Shown: positions 34,071 through 42,637 of the stretch, in pieces
Layout of the letters: every line of letters begins with the position of its first letter
Position numbering within the stretch: the first letter of the stretch is position 1
DNA from: Jejuia rubra
GTDB taxonomy: Bacteria; Bacteroidota; Bacteroidia; Flavobacteriales; Flavobacteriaceae
Reading direction: 5' to 3'
Assembly: GCF_042684665.1 (NCBI RefSeq)
Contig: NZ_JBHULY010000011.1
Span: 62,001-126,000, forward strand
Length of the DNA stretch: 64,000 nt
Notes under the pieces: model-generated
Seen by the model: only the letters and a program-made list of their open reading frames with translations
Database searches by the model: none
Told to the model about the DNA's origin: nothing
Position numbers and translations under genes: made by a program

Positions 34071-34125
34071 TAATCAATCTGGGTTTTAAAAACTATGCTA
34101 AAGGAACAAAAAAATTACACGGTGT

Positions 34126-34198
34126 TGTCATTCCTGCGAAGGCAGGAATCTAAAATCGTTACTAAAAGAGGTGGATTCCTGCCTTCGCAGGAATGACA
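34126..34198. repeat. Large inverted repeat of two REP-like units
   Basis: Two perfect 25-bp arms (34126-34150 and 34174-34198) are inverted around a 23-base spacer, and each arm is itself palindromic (ATTCCTGC, GAAG, GCAGGAAT). This is the paired arrangement of REP/BIME elements. It lies between the SelW-like gene and dusB. Confidence 0.85.
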
Positions 34199-34218
34199 GA
34201 ACGTTTTTCAGGTGGTTC

Positions 34219-35214
34219 TTAGCTCGTAAACTCATATCCCGCAAATCGCTCCAAAACCTCATCAAAAGTCGCAAAAACATCCTCGGAATGATCGCTGGTC
34301 ACCATTTTCATGCGGTAGTCCTTAAAATGCGGAATGCCTTTAAAGTAGTTGGTATAATGACGACGGGTTTCAAAAACCCCAAGCTTTTCGCCTTTCCAAT
34401 CAATGGACATTTGCAAATGGCGACGGGCAGCTTCCACACGTTCCTCTAAAGATATCGGAGGCAAATGCTTACCTGTTTTAAAATAATGTTTCACCTGTTT
34501 AAAAAACCAAGGGTTTCCTATACTGGCACGACCAATCATGGCACCGTCCAAGCCATAGCTGTCGCGCATTTCAACAGCACGCTCAGGGGTATCTACATCC
34601 CCGTTTCCAAATACGGGAATATGCATTCGTGGATTGTTTTTTACCGCCGCAATGGGTTTCCAATCGGCATGGCCCTTGTACATCTGCGCCCGTGTACGCC
34701 CATGTATAGCGATTGCCTTGCAACCCACATCCTGCAAGCGTTCGGCAACCTCAACAATTTTTATAGAATCGTGATCCCATCCCAAACGGGTTTTTACCGT
34801 GATTGGTAAGTTGGTACGCTTTACCATTTCGGCAGTAAGCTTCTCCATCAAACAGATGTCCTTTAAAATGCCGGCTCCAGCGCCCTTGCTAACCACCTTT
34901 TTCACTGGGCAACCAAAGTTGATATCAATAATATCCGGGTTGGATTTTTCAACGATATCAATCGTTTGGAGCATACTGCCCAAATTAGCCCCAAAGATTT
35001 GGATACCCACAGGACGCTCCTTTTCGTAAATATCCAGTTTCATCACGCTCTTGGCTGCATTTCGTATCAATCCTTCACTGGACACAAATTCGGTATAGAC
35101 CACATCTGCCCCCTGCTCCTTGCACAAGGCTCGGAACGGCGGGTCGCTGACGTCCTCCATCGGTGCTAAAAGCAACGGGAAATCAGGCAGTTCTATGTTG
35201 TCTATTTTGACCAC
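34219..35214 (-). CDS. dusB: tRNA-dihydrouridine synthase, DusB family
   Basis: The FMN enzyme reduces uridines in tRNA D loops. From a GTG at 35212-35214 the product is 331 residues starting (M)VKIDNIELPDFPLLLAPMED. A longer frame from 35268 runs across a promoter-like box (35231-35238) and is less likely. Visible are LAPMEDVSDPPFR, the catalytic Cys in INFGCPVKKVV, HGRTRAQMYKG, and the FMN phosphate-binding VFGNGDVDTPE. It is convergent with nothing close; a REP pair follows it. Confidence 0.9.
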   Translation of the reverse strand: MVKIDNIELPDFPLLLAPMEDVSDPPFRALCKEQGADVVYTEFVSSEGLIRNAAKSVMKLDIYEKERPVGIQIFGANLGSMLQTIDIVEKSNPDIIDINFGCPVKKVVSKGAGAGILKDICLMEKLTAEMVKRTNLPITVKTRLGWDHDSIKIVEVAERLQDVGCKAIAIHGRTRAQMYKGHADWKPIAAVKNNPRMHIPVFGNGDVDTPERAVEMRDSYGLDGAMIGRASIGNPWFFKQVKHYFKTGKHLPPISLEERVEAARRHLQMSIDWKGEKLGVFETRRHYTNYFKGIPHFKDYRMKMVTSDHSEDVFATFDEVLERFAGYEFTS

Positions 35215-35230
35215 GTGTATAAATTTTGCG

Positions 35231-35238
35231 CAAAAATA
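35231..35238 (-). promoter_or_regulatory. -7 box of the dusB promoter
   Basis: TATTTTTG on the minus strand matches TAnnTTTG and is followed by CGC. It places the transcript start roughly 10 bp before the GTG at 35214, giving a very short leader. Confidence 0.55.
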
Positions 35239-35318
35239 AAAGAATTTCCTGAAACCAACTACCTCCACAGCAAGCCACAGGGGTGTTTCGCTCGTTTCAT
35301 TTTTACGAAAGGGTTCTC

Positions 35319-36446
35319 TTACTGTTTTACCACACGTTTCATGAGTGAGGTTTGGTCCTGAAAATTCACCCTCACCAAATAAACGCCCGAGGACATATTG
35401 CTCATATCTATTTGTGTTTGCTGGCCTCTAGACAGCAATACTGACTTTGTATCGAAAAGCTCCACTGAGACTATATCTTCTCCATTTATGTACAGAACAT
35501 CAACTACTGGGTTTGGAAGAATTTTGATGCTTTCGTTGTTTTCAAAATTGGAATTACCAAGCGCGCCCTCATCTATTGAAAACGCCATTAGCTTGGCATC
35601 ATCAGAAAAGGTAATTCCCAAACGAGTGACGGAAAAAGATTCCGAAGTCATTAAATAGCGGTTTGCGCTAACGGAAGCAATACCCTCAATTTGTTCCTGC
35701 CCAACATCCAAAGCTGATTTTGTATTGGTTCCTGAAAACACATCGTTCCCGTTAAAACTCTCACTTGTCCAAATAAAAGGCACCAAAAGACTGGAATAGC
35801 CCACCAAATACAATTTCCCCGAAGCATCATTAAAAAACCCACCCGTAATGAGGCCATCACTTTCCAAAGTGGAATTTAACCGATTTACGGCAAATGTCCC
35901 CGGCGTTTTTGGAATAAGATAGCTTTTCGTAATGTTATTAACCCAATCTTTTGTGAACAGTATTAAATGCGTATCACTGTAAGATACTAAAGCCTCCGCA
36001 TCCCATTCGGTATTATTTAAATTTGGCGTAAAATCGGATTGATCGGCATAACTGAAGCCAATCGTTTCCGCGTTAATATTGGTAGAATTGAGATAATCTA
36101 CTTTACTGATTTTATAAACCTTTAAGTCGGTTCGGTCACCACTATTGTTGCCAATATCGCCAATAAAAATCGATGTATCGTCCTGCGTCAAAGCTTCCCA
36201 ATCGAAATTCGTGGCGTTGGAGATAGTCACGGTTCTTGTGATATTTCCAGACAGGGTGTCCAATTCGTAAAGCTTGTTTTCCCCTCCCGAATCTGTAATC
36301 GTAATCAATTTATCATTAAAAAAGATGGCTCCCGAAGACTCCGTCAAAGTACTGGGCAAATTGAATTTCTGAGACACCTCGATGGTTTGCCCGAATATGG
36401 GATTCAGTCCGCAAACAACAATAACAACCAACACAAAAAGCCTCAT
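35319..36446 (-). CDS. Secreted beta-propeller-like protein with T9SS type A sorting domain
   Basis: The 375-residue protein has a signal peptide (to GLNPIFGQ). A repetitive beta region of about 270 residues follows (ITDSGGENKLYELDTLSGN and similar units), probably a propeller. A C-terminal T9SS type A domain covers about 300-375, with ILPNPVVDVLYI, LFDTKSVLL and the terminal MSSGVYLVRVN...KRVVKQ. It should be secreted through the type IX system and attached to or released from the surface. The enzymatic function, if any, is unknown. It is divergent from the Lgt-like gene. Confidence 0.85.
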   Translation of the reverse strand: MRLFVLVVIVVCGLNPIFGQTIEVSQKFNLPSTLTESSGAIFFNDKLITITDSGGENKLYELDTLSGNITRTVTISNATNFDWEALTQDDTSIFIGDIGNNSGDRTDLKVYKISKVDYLNSTNINAETIGFSYADQSDFTPNLNNTEWDAEALVSYSDTHLILFTKDWVNNITKSYLIPKTPGTFAVNRLNSTLESDGLITGGFFNDASGKLYLVGYSSLLVPFIWTSESFNGNDVFSGTNTKSALDVGQEQIEGIASVSANRYLMTSESFSVTRLGITFSDDAKLMAFSIDEGALGNSNFENNESIKILPNPVVDVLYINGEDIVSVELFDTKSVLLSRGQQTQIDMSNMSSGVYLVRVNFQDQTSLMKRVVKQ

Positions 36447-36463
36447 ACCTAAGGGATATACTG

Positions 36464-36471
36464 CAAAAGTA
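36464..36471 (-). promoter_or_regulatory. -7 box of the T9SS cargo gene promoter
   Basis: TACTTTTG on the minus strand matches TAnnTTTG and lies 17 bp upstream of the ATG at 36446. Confidence 0.55.
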
Positions 36472-36505
36472 GCACAAAACAGGTATATTTAGAAAATTTT
36501 ACGAT

Positions 36506-37273
36506 TTGGACATCCCCTTTGAGCCCCAACTTTTTGGCTACGCCATTAATGTACATTTGGTACTGGAATATCTGGCCTTTTTTGTGGCATTTAGGTACTA
36601 CGTAGTATTAAGGCGAAAAAGTAGCGACCGTATTTCCTCAAATAACCGACTGTCCATCATCCTTGGGGCTGCTTTGGGCGCCTTAATCGGGTCGCGTGTG
36701 GTTGGGTTTTTAGAAAATCCTGTTCTTACGATTTCACAAGAAAACTTGATTCAATTATTAAACACCAAAACCATTATGGGCGGTTTGTTCGGTGGGCTTT
36801 TGGGTGTGGAACTGATGAAAAAATATATTGGCGAAACCCAATCCTCAGGGGATTTATTTACGTTCCCAATTATTTTGGGCATTTTTATTGGAAGGATTGG
36901 TTGCTTTTTATCCGGTACCAATGAATTTACCTTTGGCAAGGAAACTTCATTTTTTGCGGGAATGGATTTGGGGGATGGCCTTTTGAGACACCCTACTTCG
37001 CTTTATGAAATGGTGTTTTTGGTGCTATTGTTTTATGGTTTGAAACAATTACAAAACAAAGCAACTTTAAAAAACGGCGACCTCTTTAAATGGTTTATGA
37101 TACTTTACTTTGGGTTTCGGTTTTTCATTGAATTTTTAAAACCGAATGTGTTTTATGTTTTTGGATTGAGTACGATTCAAATATTGTGTTTAGTTTGTTT
37201 ACTTTACTACGGGAATACGATAGTTAAGGTAATTAAAATTAGATGGTTTTGTAATAAAAATGTTTTTAAATGA
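36506..37273 (+). CDS. Divergent Lgt-like membrane protein
   Basis: The 255-residue protein starts at TTG (36506) and has about seven membrane segments. Sequence GRIGCFLSGTNEF and HPTSLYEM align with the Lgt signatures GRxGNFxNxE and H-P-x-x-L-Y-E. In the first signature the conserved Asn is Cys, so true prolipoprotein diacylglyceryl transferase activity is uncertain. The protein may be a Bacteroidota paralog with another acyl substrate. Its last codons (NKNVFK) and stop are encoded within the leader of the tandem repeat unit downstream: the same bases recur before the third paralog. Its stop codon overlaps the next ATG (ATGA). Confidence 0.7.
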   Translation: MDIPFEPQLFGYAINVHLVLEYLAFFVAFRYYVVLRRKSSDRISSNNRLSIILGAALGALIGSRVVGFLENPVLTISQENLIQLLNTKTIMGGLFGGLLGVELMKKYIGETQSSGDLFTFPIILGIFIGRIGCFLSGTNEFTFGKETSFFAGMDLGDGLLRHPTSLYEMVFLVLLFYGLKQLQNKATLKNGDLFKWFMILYFGFRFFIEFLKPNVFYVFGLSTIQILCLVCLLYYGNTIVKVIKIRWFCNKNVFK

Positions 37274-38115
37274 AATTCCTTTATAAAACAATAATCTTAT
37301 CGTGTTTATTTTTTTCCATAACCTCTTATGCTCAAATAAAAGGGAAGTGTGTAGATATCTTTGGAAAAGGAATCGCGTATGTTAATATCTCTGTTAAAGG
37401 AAAATCTATTGGTACTGTGAGCAATCAAAAAGGAGATTTTTATTTAAATCATTCTTCTATCAACCAAAATGATTCTTTAATTTTTTCACACTTAAATTTT
37501 AACAAAAAAACAGTTGCAATTCCTTTAAGTGTTAAAGAAATTGAACTCACGCCTAAAGTAGAAACTTTAGAAGAAATTGTTATTTCTCATAAAAAAAGAA
37601 AATTAAAAATTGTTGGGACTAAAATAGTAAGTAGAGGAGATTCTAAACTCTTTACCCGTTCTAACAATCTGGGGTATGAGTCTGGGAAGATAATTAAAGT
37701 AAAAAAGAATAAAATTTACGATATAAAAAATGTTCAATTTACTATTGAAGAATTTGGATTTAAGTCTGCAACTTTTAGAATCAATTTTTATAATATCAGA
37801 GATGATATTATTGATTTAGAAAAAATAAATAGAACTGACTTTATCTATAAAATCATTGATAATGGAATCGTTAACATTGATTTATCAAAACAACATCTAT
37901 CGTTCCGTAATAAATTTTTAGTTTCGATTGAATGGATTGATTTTGAAAACGATGATGATATAGAAGAAGGATGGAAAAGAATTGATATTCCCTTAGCTAA
38001 TGATGCTGGTCCTATCTGCTCTAGAAAGAATGTAAATGAAAAATGGCGTATAAAAAGAATCGGTAATAATCTTGGATTGGGAATACACTTAGAGGTTGAA
38101 CAATATTCTCAATAA
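37270..38115 (+). CDS. Carboxypeptidase-regulatory-like domain protein, tandem paralog 1
   Basis: The 281-residue protein has a signal peptide (to SITSYAQ). A CarboxypepD_reg-like beta-sandwich domain follows (about 21-100: IKGKCVDIFGKGIAYVNISV, then GTVSNQKGDFYL). A lysine-rich linker near 107-118 and an uncharacterised C-terminal domain of about 160 residues complete it. This small domain is usual in outer-membrane and cell-surface proteins of Bacteroidota, where it precedes TonB receptors; no barrel is present here. No T9SS domain or lipobox was seen. The ATG overlaps the stop codon of the Lgt-like gene. Function unknown. Confidence 0.75.
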   Translation: MKFLYKTIILSCLFFSITSYAQIKGKCVDIFGKGIAYVNISVKGKSIGTVSNQKGDFYLNHSSINQNDSLIFSHLNFNKKTVAIPLSVKEIELTPKVETLEEIVISHKKRKLKIVGTKIVSRGDSKLFTRSNNLGYESGKIIKVKKNKIYDIKNVQFTIEEFGFKSATFRINFYNIRDDIIDLEKINRTDFIYKIIDNGIVNIDLSKQHLSFRNKFLVSIEWIDFENDDDIEEGWKRIDIPLANDAGPICSRKNVNEKWRIKRIGNNLGLGIHLEVEQYSQ

Positions 38116-38194
38116 AAACTAATGCAATAGAAAAAACTATTGAATTCTCAAAAATTAACTTAACAAACTCAAACTATACTAAAAATAATTTTCA

Positions 38195-39043
38195 ATGAAA
38201 TTACTTAATAAATCAATAATCTTATTTTGTTTATTTTTTTCTATAACCTCTTATGCTCAAATAAAAGGAAAGTGTGTAGATACATTAGGTATAGGAATCG
38301 CTTACGTTAATATTTCTATTAAAGGAAAATCTATTGGTACTGTAAGCAATCAAAAAGGGGACTTTTTTTTAGAACATTCTTCTATAAAAGAAAATGATTC
38401 TTTAATCTTTTCACACTTGAATTTTAACAAAAAAATCGTTTCAATTCCTCTAAGTACTCAGAAAATTGAACTCACACCTAAAGTAGAAACTTTAGAAGAA
38501 ATTGTTGTTTCAAATAAAAAAAGAAAATTAAAAATTGTTGGGACCAAAATAGAAGATAGAGGAGATGTTGCTTTTGCGTTTACTCGTAAAAGTCCCATGG
38601 GTGTTGAGGCCGGAAAAATAATTAAAGTAAGAAAGAATAAAGTTTACGATATAAAGAATATGCAATTTACAATTATAGAATTTGGATTTAAGTCTGCAAC
38701 TTTTAGAATCAATTTTTATAATGTTATAGATGGTGTTGTTGATTTAGAAAAAACAAATAAAACCGATTTAATCTATAAAATTATTGATGATGGAATCGTT
38801 AAAATTGATTTATCAAAACAAGATCTATCGTTCAGTAATAATTTTTTAGTTTCAATTGAATGGATTGATCTTGAAATCGATGATACTATAGAAAAAAAAT
38901 GGAGAAGAATTTTTATTCCTATGGCTAATGATACTGGCCCTATGTGTGGTAGACCTACTGCACATCAAAAATGGAAAATAGGAGGATCTCGCAATAATAA
39001 GGGGTTGGGAATACATTTAGAGGTTGAACAATATTCTCAATAA
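38195..39043 (+). CDS. Carboxypeptidase-regulatory-like domain protein, tandem paralog 2
   Basis: The 282-residue protein has the same architecture as its neighbours: leader ending SYAQ, regulatory-like domain at about 21-100, and a C-terminal domain ending LGIHLEVEQYSQ. It differs most from paralog 1 in the middle (VSIPLSTQKIELTPK) and around residues 120-135 (DVAFAFTRKSPMGVEAGK). The variable positions cluster in the segment after the lysine-rich linker. The gene lies 79 bp after paralog 1, with related spacer sequence, and is unusually AT-rich (for example 15 of 60 G+C in one line of paralog 1 by hand count, against 24 of 60 in a line of lepA). Confidence 0.75.
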   Translation: MKLLNKSIILFCLFFSITSYAQIKGKCVDTLGIGIAYVNISIKGKSIGTVSNQKGDFFLEHSSIKENDSLIFSHLNFNKKIVSIPLSTQKIELTPKVETLEEIVVSNKKRKLKIVGTKIEDRGDVAFAFTRKSPMGVEAGKIIKVRKNKVYDIKNMQFTIIEFGFKSATFRINFYNVIDGVVDLEKTNKTDLIYKIIDDGIVKIDLSKQDLSFSNNFLVSIEWIDLEIDDTIEKKWRRIFIPMANDTGPMCGRPTAHQKWKIGGSRNNKGLGIHLEVEQYSQ

Positions 39044-39125
39044 AAACTAATAGCTATAGTAAAAAACTATTGAATACTCAATATCTTAACGCAACAAACA
39101 CAAACTATAATAAAAATGTTTTTAA

Positions 39126-39971
39126 ATGAAATTCCTTTATAAATCAATAATCTTATCGTGTTTATTTTTTTCTACAGCCTCTTATGCTCAAATAAAAGGG
39201 AAGTGTGTAGATACATCGGGAAAAGGAATCGCTTACGTTAATATTTCTATTAAAGGAAAATCTATTGGTACTGTAAGCAATCAAAAAGGGGACTTTTTTT
39301 TAGAACATTCTTCAACAAAAGAAAATGATTCTTTAATCTTTTCACACTTAAATTTTAACAAAAAAATCGTTTCAATTCCTCTAAGTACTCAGAAAATTGA
39401 ACTCACCCCTAAAGTAGAAACTTTAGAAGAAATTGTTATTTCTCATAAAAAAAGAAAACTAAAAATTGTTGGGACTAAAATAGAATTTGGAGGAGATATT
39501 GATCTATCAATTCGTCCTCAAGATTTGGGGTATGAGTTTGGGAAGATAATTCAGGTAAAAAAGAATAAAATTTACGATATAAAGAATGTTCAATTTACTA
39601 TTAAACGATTTGGATTTAAGTCTGCAACTTTTAGAATTAATTTTTATAATATTATAGATGGTATTGTTGATTTAGAAAAAATAAATAGAACTGACTTTAT
39701 CTATAAAATAATTGGTCAAGGAAGCGTTAAAATTGATTTATCAAAACAACAGCTATCGTTCAGCAATAATTTTTTAGTTGCAATAGAATGGATTGATTTT
39801 GAAAACGATGATGATATAGAAGAAGAATGGAAAAGAATTCATATTCCCTTAGCCTTTTATACTGGTCCTTCATGCAATAGAGCTAATGTACATGAAAAAT
39901 GGCGTATAAAAAGACACCGTAATGATACAGGATTGGGAATACATTTAGAGGTTACACAATATTCTAAATAA
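39126..39971 (+). CDS. Carboxypeptidase-regulatory-like domain protein, tandem paralog 3 (mosaic)
   Basis: The 281-residue protein matches paralog 1 at its start (MKFLYKSIILSCLFF) and in its C-terminal half (FENDDDIEEEWKRI). Residues about 40-95 match paralog 2 (KENDSLIFSHLNFNKK, VSIPLSTQKIELTPK). The switch back to paralog 1 type occurs near IVISHKKRKLKIVG. This pattern is what gene conversion between tandem copies produces. Domain layout is the same as in the neighbours. The C-terminus is LGIHLEVTQYSK. Function unknown. Confidence 0.75.
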   Translation: MKFLYKSIILSCLFFSTASYAQIKGKCVDTSGKGIAYVNISIKGKSIGTVSNQKGDFFLEHSSTKENDSLIFSHLNFNKKIVSIPLSTQKIELTPKVETLEEIVISHKKRKLKIVGTKIEFGGDIDLSIRPQDLGYEFGKIIQVKKNKIYDIKNVQFTIKRFGFKSATFRINFYNIIDGIVDLEKINRTDFIYKIIGQGSVKIDLSKQQLSFSNNFLVAIEWIDFENDDDIEEEWKRIHIPLAFYTGPSCNRANVHEKWRIKRHRNDTGLGIHLEVTQYSK

Positions 39972-40008
39972 AAACTACTGGAAATAGTAAAACATACATT
40001 AAAATCTA

Positions 40009-41172
40009 ATGGCTAAATCACAAATAATCATATCGTTTTTTTTACTTTTTGTTTTTAAATTGACTGCTCAAATAAATTTAAGAGGAACTGTTTATTTTGA
40101 CAATAAACCAAAGAGCGATGTAACTGTATATCTCAATAATACTACAATAGGAGCTATTACAGATAACAACGGTGAATTTAATTTAGAGGTAAACAATGGG
40201 GTTTATGAATTAATAATTTCACATATAGGTTTCAAGACTATGAAGTATAATTTTGATACCTCCAATTACACAAAACCACTCGTTTTTTCACTTTTAGAAG
40301 AAGAAGTTGTATTGGATGAAGTTGTTATAAAAGAGAAAAAAAACAATGATGAATGGGAACATAATTTTTCCGTTTTCTTTCGTGAATTTATGGGTACTAC
40401 TAAGTTTTCGAAATCTTGCACTATACAAAATCCAGATGTTTTGTTTTTTGAATTTGATTCAGAAAATAATATTTTAAGAGCAGAAGCTATAGAGCCATTG
40501 CAAATAAGAAATGAAGCTCTAGGCTATGATATTTTCTGCGATTTGAAATACTTCTCAGTAGAAAAAAATAACTTTAAATATTTGGGATATTCTTATTTTT
40601 TAGAATTAAAAGGGAGTAAAAATAAGCAGAAGAAATGGCGAAAAAACAGGTTAAAGGCCTATAATGGTTCGCCAATACACTTTTACAAAAGTATTTTGAA
40701 AAATTCATCTAAGGAAGAAGGTTTTGTTATAGATGCGTTTGTAAGAAAGAAAAATAAAGATAAACCTAGTGAAGAGGAATTATTAAAAGCTAGAAAGGAA
40801 TTATCTAAATCCAATGTAATACTTAATTTTTCAAGAAAACATATTGACTATTTATACAAATCCGATATAGCCTCTTCAGAAATCATTCATAAAGAGAATA
40901 ATAAAACGTACCTAAAATTTGATAATAATTTAAGAATTACATATCTCAAAGAAAAGCAAGAAAAAGGTTATGTTTTAAGATACAAATCTAATCCACCTAT
41001 TGTGGCGTTACCACAAGTATCGAACATAATTCCATTAACAGAAAAAATCATAATTTCCCCACAAGGAATTTTAGCCAATCCGCTAAATAATGTGTTATAT
41101 GAAGAATACTGGGCTTATGAAAGATCTGCACATGCTTTACCTCTTGATTATGAACCAAATTATGGGAATTAA
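40009..41172 (+). CDS. Carboxypeptidase-regulatory-like domain protein, longer relative
   Basis: The 387-residue protein has a signal peptide (to FKLTAQ) and a CarboxypepD_reg-like domain at about 22-105 (INLRGTVYFDNKPKSDVTVY, then GAITDNNGEFNLEV). A hinge LDEVVIKEKK follows, then an uncharacterised 280-residue domain. Proteins of this layout are common in Flavobacteriaceae and lack a barrel. It is 37 bp downstream of the third tandem paralog, equally AT-rich, and probably on the same transcript. It may bind a surface ligand; this is inference from the domain. Function unknown. Confidence 0.7.
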   Translation: MAKSQIIISFFLLFVFKLTAQINLRGTVYFDNKPKSDVTVYLNNTTIGAITDNNGEFNLEVNNGVYELIISHIGFKTMKYNFDTSNYTKPLVFSLLEEEVVLDEVVIKEKKNNDEWEHNFSVFFREFMGTTKFSKSCTIQNPDVLFFEFDSENNILRAEAIEPLQIRNEALGYDIFCDLKYFSVEKNNFKYLGYSYFLELKGSKNKQKKWRKNRLKAYNGSPIHFYKSILKNSSKEEGFVIDAFVRKKNKDKPSEEELLKARKELSKSNVILNFSRKHIDYLYKSDIASSEIIHKENNKTYLKFDNNLRITYLKEKQEKGYVLRYKSNPPIVALPQVSNIIPLTEKIIISPQGILANPLNNVLYEEYWAYERSAHALPLDYEPNYGN

Positions 41173-41202
41173 AAAACCTTATAGGTATGAGCGAAGAGTA
41201 AC

Positions 41203-41220
41203 CTACCTGCAAGCAGGCAG
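41203..41220. repeat. Small REP-like palindrome
   Basis: CTACCTGC, AA, GCAGGCAG forms an 8-bp stem with one G-T pair in the 70-bp gap before the radical SAM gene. Confidence 0.45.
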
Positions 41221-41242
41221 ACGCCCAAATAAAAATTAAACT

Positions 41243-42637
41243 ATGCCAACAAGAAAATATACCTATTACGATTTTACCCTGAGCCTTTGCCCGGAATGTT
41301 TGCAACGGGTGGATGCGAAAATTGTGTTTGAAAACGGGAAGGTGTACATGCTGAAACGTTGCGATGTGCACGGCAATTCTAAGGTGCTGATTGCGGACGA
41401 TATCGAGTATTACAAAAATATTAGAAACTACAATAAGCCGAGCGAAACGCCGCATACGTTTAACACGAAAACGCACTATGGGTGCCCGTACGACTGCGGG
41501 TTGTGCCCGGACCACGAACAGCATTCGTGCCTTACGGTGGTGGAGGTGACGGACCGTTGTAATTTAACCTGTCCAACCTGCTATGCGGGGTCGTCGCCCA
41601 CATACGGGAGACACCGCAGTTTGGAGGAAGTCAAGGCTATGTTGGATGCTGTAGTCCGAAACGAAAAGGAACCGGATGTGGTACAAATTTCGGGTGGGGA
41701 GCCGACCATTCATCCGGAGTTTTGGGCCATTTTGGATTATGCAAAATCGCTACCCATTCGGCATTTGATGCTGAATACCAACGGGATTAAAATTGCTAAG
41801 GATTTTGGGTTCGCTGAGCGCTTAAAAAGCTATGCACCTGATTTTGAAATTTACTTGCAATTCGACTCTTTTGAGAATACGGTTTTGCAGGAATTGCGCG
41901 GTGCGGATTTGTGGGATATCCGGGTGAAGGCTTTGGAACATTTGAATGCAATGAATTTGTCGACGACACTGGTGGTAACACTTCAAAAGGGTTTGAATGA
42001 TACTGAAATTGGAAAAATTATCGACTTTGCACTACAACAAAAGTGCGTGCGCGGGGTGACGTTTCAGCCCACTCAGATTGCGGGGCGATTGGACAATTTT
42101 AATCCCGAAACGAATCGAATGACCCTCACCGAAGTGCGCCGTAATATTATGGAGCAGACTGATATTTTTACTTCGGACGATTTATTGCCCGTACCCTGCA
42201 ATCCGGATGCTTTAGTGATGGGTTATGCACTTAAATTGGACGGCGAAGTGTTCCCCTTGACACGCTACATCAACCCCAACGATTTACTGGATAATAGCAA
42301 AAACACCATTATTTATGAGCAGGACGAGCAATTGCACGGGAAAATGATTGAACTCTTTAGTACGGGAAATTCCGTTGAGGTTGCCGAAGAAAACTTAAAA
42401 AGTATTATGTGCTGTTTGCCAGATATCGATGCGCCGAATCTGGGATATGACAATTTATTTCGTATTATTATCATGCAATTTATTGACGCTTACAACTTTG
42501 ACGTGCGTGCGATAAAAAAATCCTGCGTGCATATTGTGGATAAGGACAATAAAATTATTCCGTTTGAAACTATGAATTTATTGTATAGAGATGAGAAGAA
42601 AAAACAACTGGACGCACTTAGGTCGAATATATTATGA
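41243..42637 (+). CDS. Radical SAM protein, COG1964 (MJ0619/Tes-like)
   Basis: The 464-residue enzyme has three cysteine clusters. The first is an N-terminal rubredoxin-like set (Cys16, Cys19, Cys40, His43), the second is CPYDCGLCPDHEQHSC (Cys81, 85, 88, 96), and the third is the radical SAM triad CNLTCPTC (Cys106, 110, 113). More Cys-containing segments lie at LPVPCNP and MCCLPDI. This order is that of archaeal MJ0619-type pterin methylase and tetraether lipid synthase (Tes). The bacterial members are mostly uncharacterised. A lipid or cofactor C-C or C-methyl chemistry is possible but unproven. The stop overlaps the ATG of a small membrane protein gene by 4 bp. Confidence 0.82.
   Translation: MPTRKYTYYDFTLSLCPECLQRVDAKIVFENGKVYMLKRCDVHGNSKVLIADDIEYYKNIRNYNKPSETPHTFNTKTHYGCPYDCGLCPDHEQHSCLTVVEVTDRCNLTCPTCYAGSSPTYGRHRSLEEVKAMLDAVVRNEKEPDVVQISGGEPTIHPEFWAILDYAKSLPIRHLMLNTNGIKIAKDFGFAERLKSYAPDFEIYLQFDSFENTVLQELRGADLWDIRVKALEHLNAMNLSTTLVVTLQKGLNDTEIGKIIDFALQQKCVRGVTFQPTQIAGRLDNFNPETNRMTLTEVRRNIMEQTDIFTSDDLLPVPCNPDALVMGYALKLDGEVFPLTRYINPNDLLDNSKNTIIYEQDEQLHGKMIELFSTGNSVEVAEENLKSIMCCLPDIDAPNLGYDNLFRIIIMQFIDAYNFDVRAIKKSCVHIVDKDNKIIPFETMNLLYRDEKKKQLDALRSNIL

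Larger units (their letters stand above)
37240..39971 (+). repeat. Tandem triplication of a gene unit
   Basis: Three units of about 930 bp (starts at 37270, 38195 and 39126) share coding and short spacer sequence. The leader TAATAAAAATGTTTTTAAAT is identical before units 1 and 3. Unit 3 matches unit 1 at both ends and unit 2 in the middle. Confidence 0.85.

Noticed and set aside
37270..39971. CRISPR-like or other short regular repeat array
   Set aside because: The repetition is of whole genes of about 930 bp with divergent copies, not short repeats with spacers; no CRISPR array or cas gene was seen.
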